64,000 bases of DNA from assembly GCF_016741815.1 (NCBI RefSeq), contig NZ_JAERRJ010000019.1, forward strand, positions 56,075 through 120,074, read 5' to 3'. The notes below the pieces were generated by a model. The model was given only the letters and a program-made list of their open reading frames with translations. It had not been told where the DNA came from and ran no database searches. Positions 63,837 to 64,000 of the stretch are shown piece by piece. The position numbers and the translations under genes were made by a program. Every line of letters begins with the position of its first letter. The first letter of the stretch is position 1. Source of the DNA: Nocardia acididurans. GTDB taxonomy: Bacteria; Actinomycetota; Actinomycetes; Mycobacteriales; Mycobacteriaceae.

Positions 63837-64000
63837 TCGAGTACCTTTGCCGTGGAAGTCACGTATATCAGAGCAATGTATCCGGACATGCGCACCCTCC
63901 GCTTGCGCTCTTCCCATGTCCGGGGAGTCAGATTGACCCGACCCGGGTTTCGGTCCGGGTGAAGTGGCCCCTGGCGGTAGGCCGCCGTTATGAGAGTTAA

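Noticed and set aside
1..64000. tRNA, rRNA, relaxase or type IV secretion genes
   Set aside because: None was seen by reading both strands and all long frames, so conjugative transfer functions must lie outside the window if present.

Overview
The window looks like part of a large plasmid, or plasmid-derived element, from a mycolata actinomycete. Nocardia or a close relative is the best guess. The evidence is very high GC with GC-rich third codon positions, a complete ESX/type VII secretion locus with PE, PPE, Esx and EspG components, and a PknG-type kinase. Two plasmid RepA-type initiator genes each sit beside their own iteron array. No rRNA, tRNA, CRISPR array, relaxase or conjugative type IV secretion gene was found.

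Layout. (1) 0-20.9 kb: a rightward ESX locus: a putative accessory/substrate protein, eccA, eccB, eccC, PE, PPE, two Esx-like proteins, espG, a MinD/EspI-like ATPase, eccD, mycP, eccE, an EspR-like regulator and two membrane proteins. Many start and stop codons overlap. (2) 21-33 kb: a nitrogen/glutamate block: a large NAD-type glutamate dehydrogenase, an SPFH/zinc-ribbon protein, an AnsP-like asparagine permease, a PknG kinase, a DUF1707 membrane protein, a MerR regulator and a DHFR-family reductase. (3) 33.3-36.2 kb: replicon A, with about 25 iterons, an AT-rich segment, DnaA-box-like sites and repA1. (4) 36.5-45.4 kb: accessory genes: a small secreted protein, a VapBC-like toxin-antitoxin pair, an IS3 remnant, and an operon for a WXG/RHS polymorphic toxin with a candidate immunity protein. 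(5) 45.5-52.9 kb: a leftward pair of small helical proteins, an amidase, an M20 amidohydrolase, a SnoaL-like protein and a large LuxR-type ATPase regulator. (6) 52.9-54.6 kb: replicon B, with repA2 leftward, about 10 iterons and an AT-rich segment. (7) 54.8-64 kb: a TY-Chap-like protein, a secreted protein, a DUF1330 protein, a tandem GGDEF-like protein, small unknown genes, a broken and partly inverted MFS transporter, an amidase fragment and a second pair of small helical proteins.

Two cis-element families tie the regions together. A palindrome TTCCCA-N4-TGGGAA recurs about 15 times between genes, usually 30-140 bp upstream of a start codon. A second motif (core AACGGYACATT) lies upstream of eccA, the glutamate dehydrogenase, the permease and the DHFR-family gene. 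This suggests the ESX system and the nitrogen block are co-regulated. The two replicons share architecture but have diverged iterons (core TTGCCGAC versus TCGCGGAC), as expected for a cointegrate or dual-replicon plasmid.
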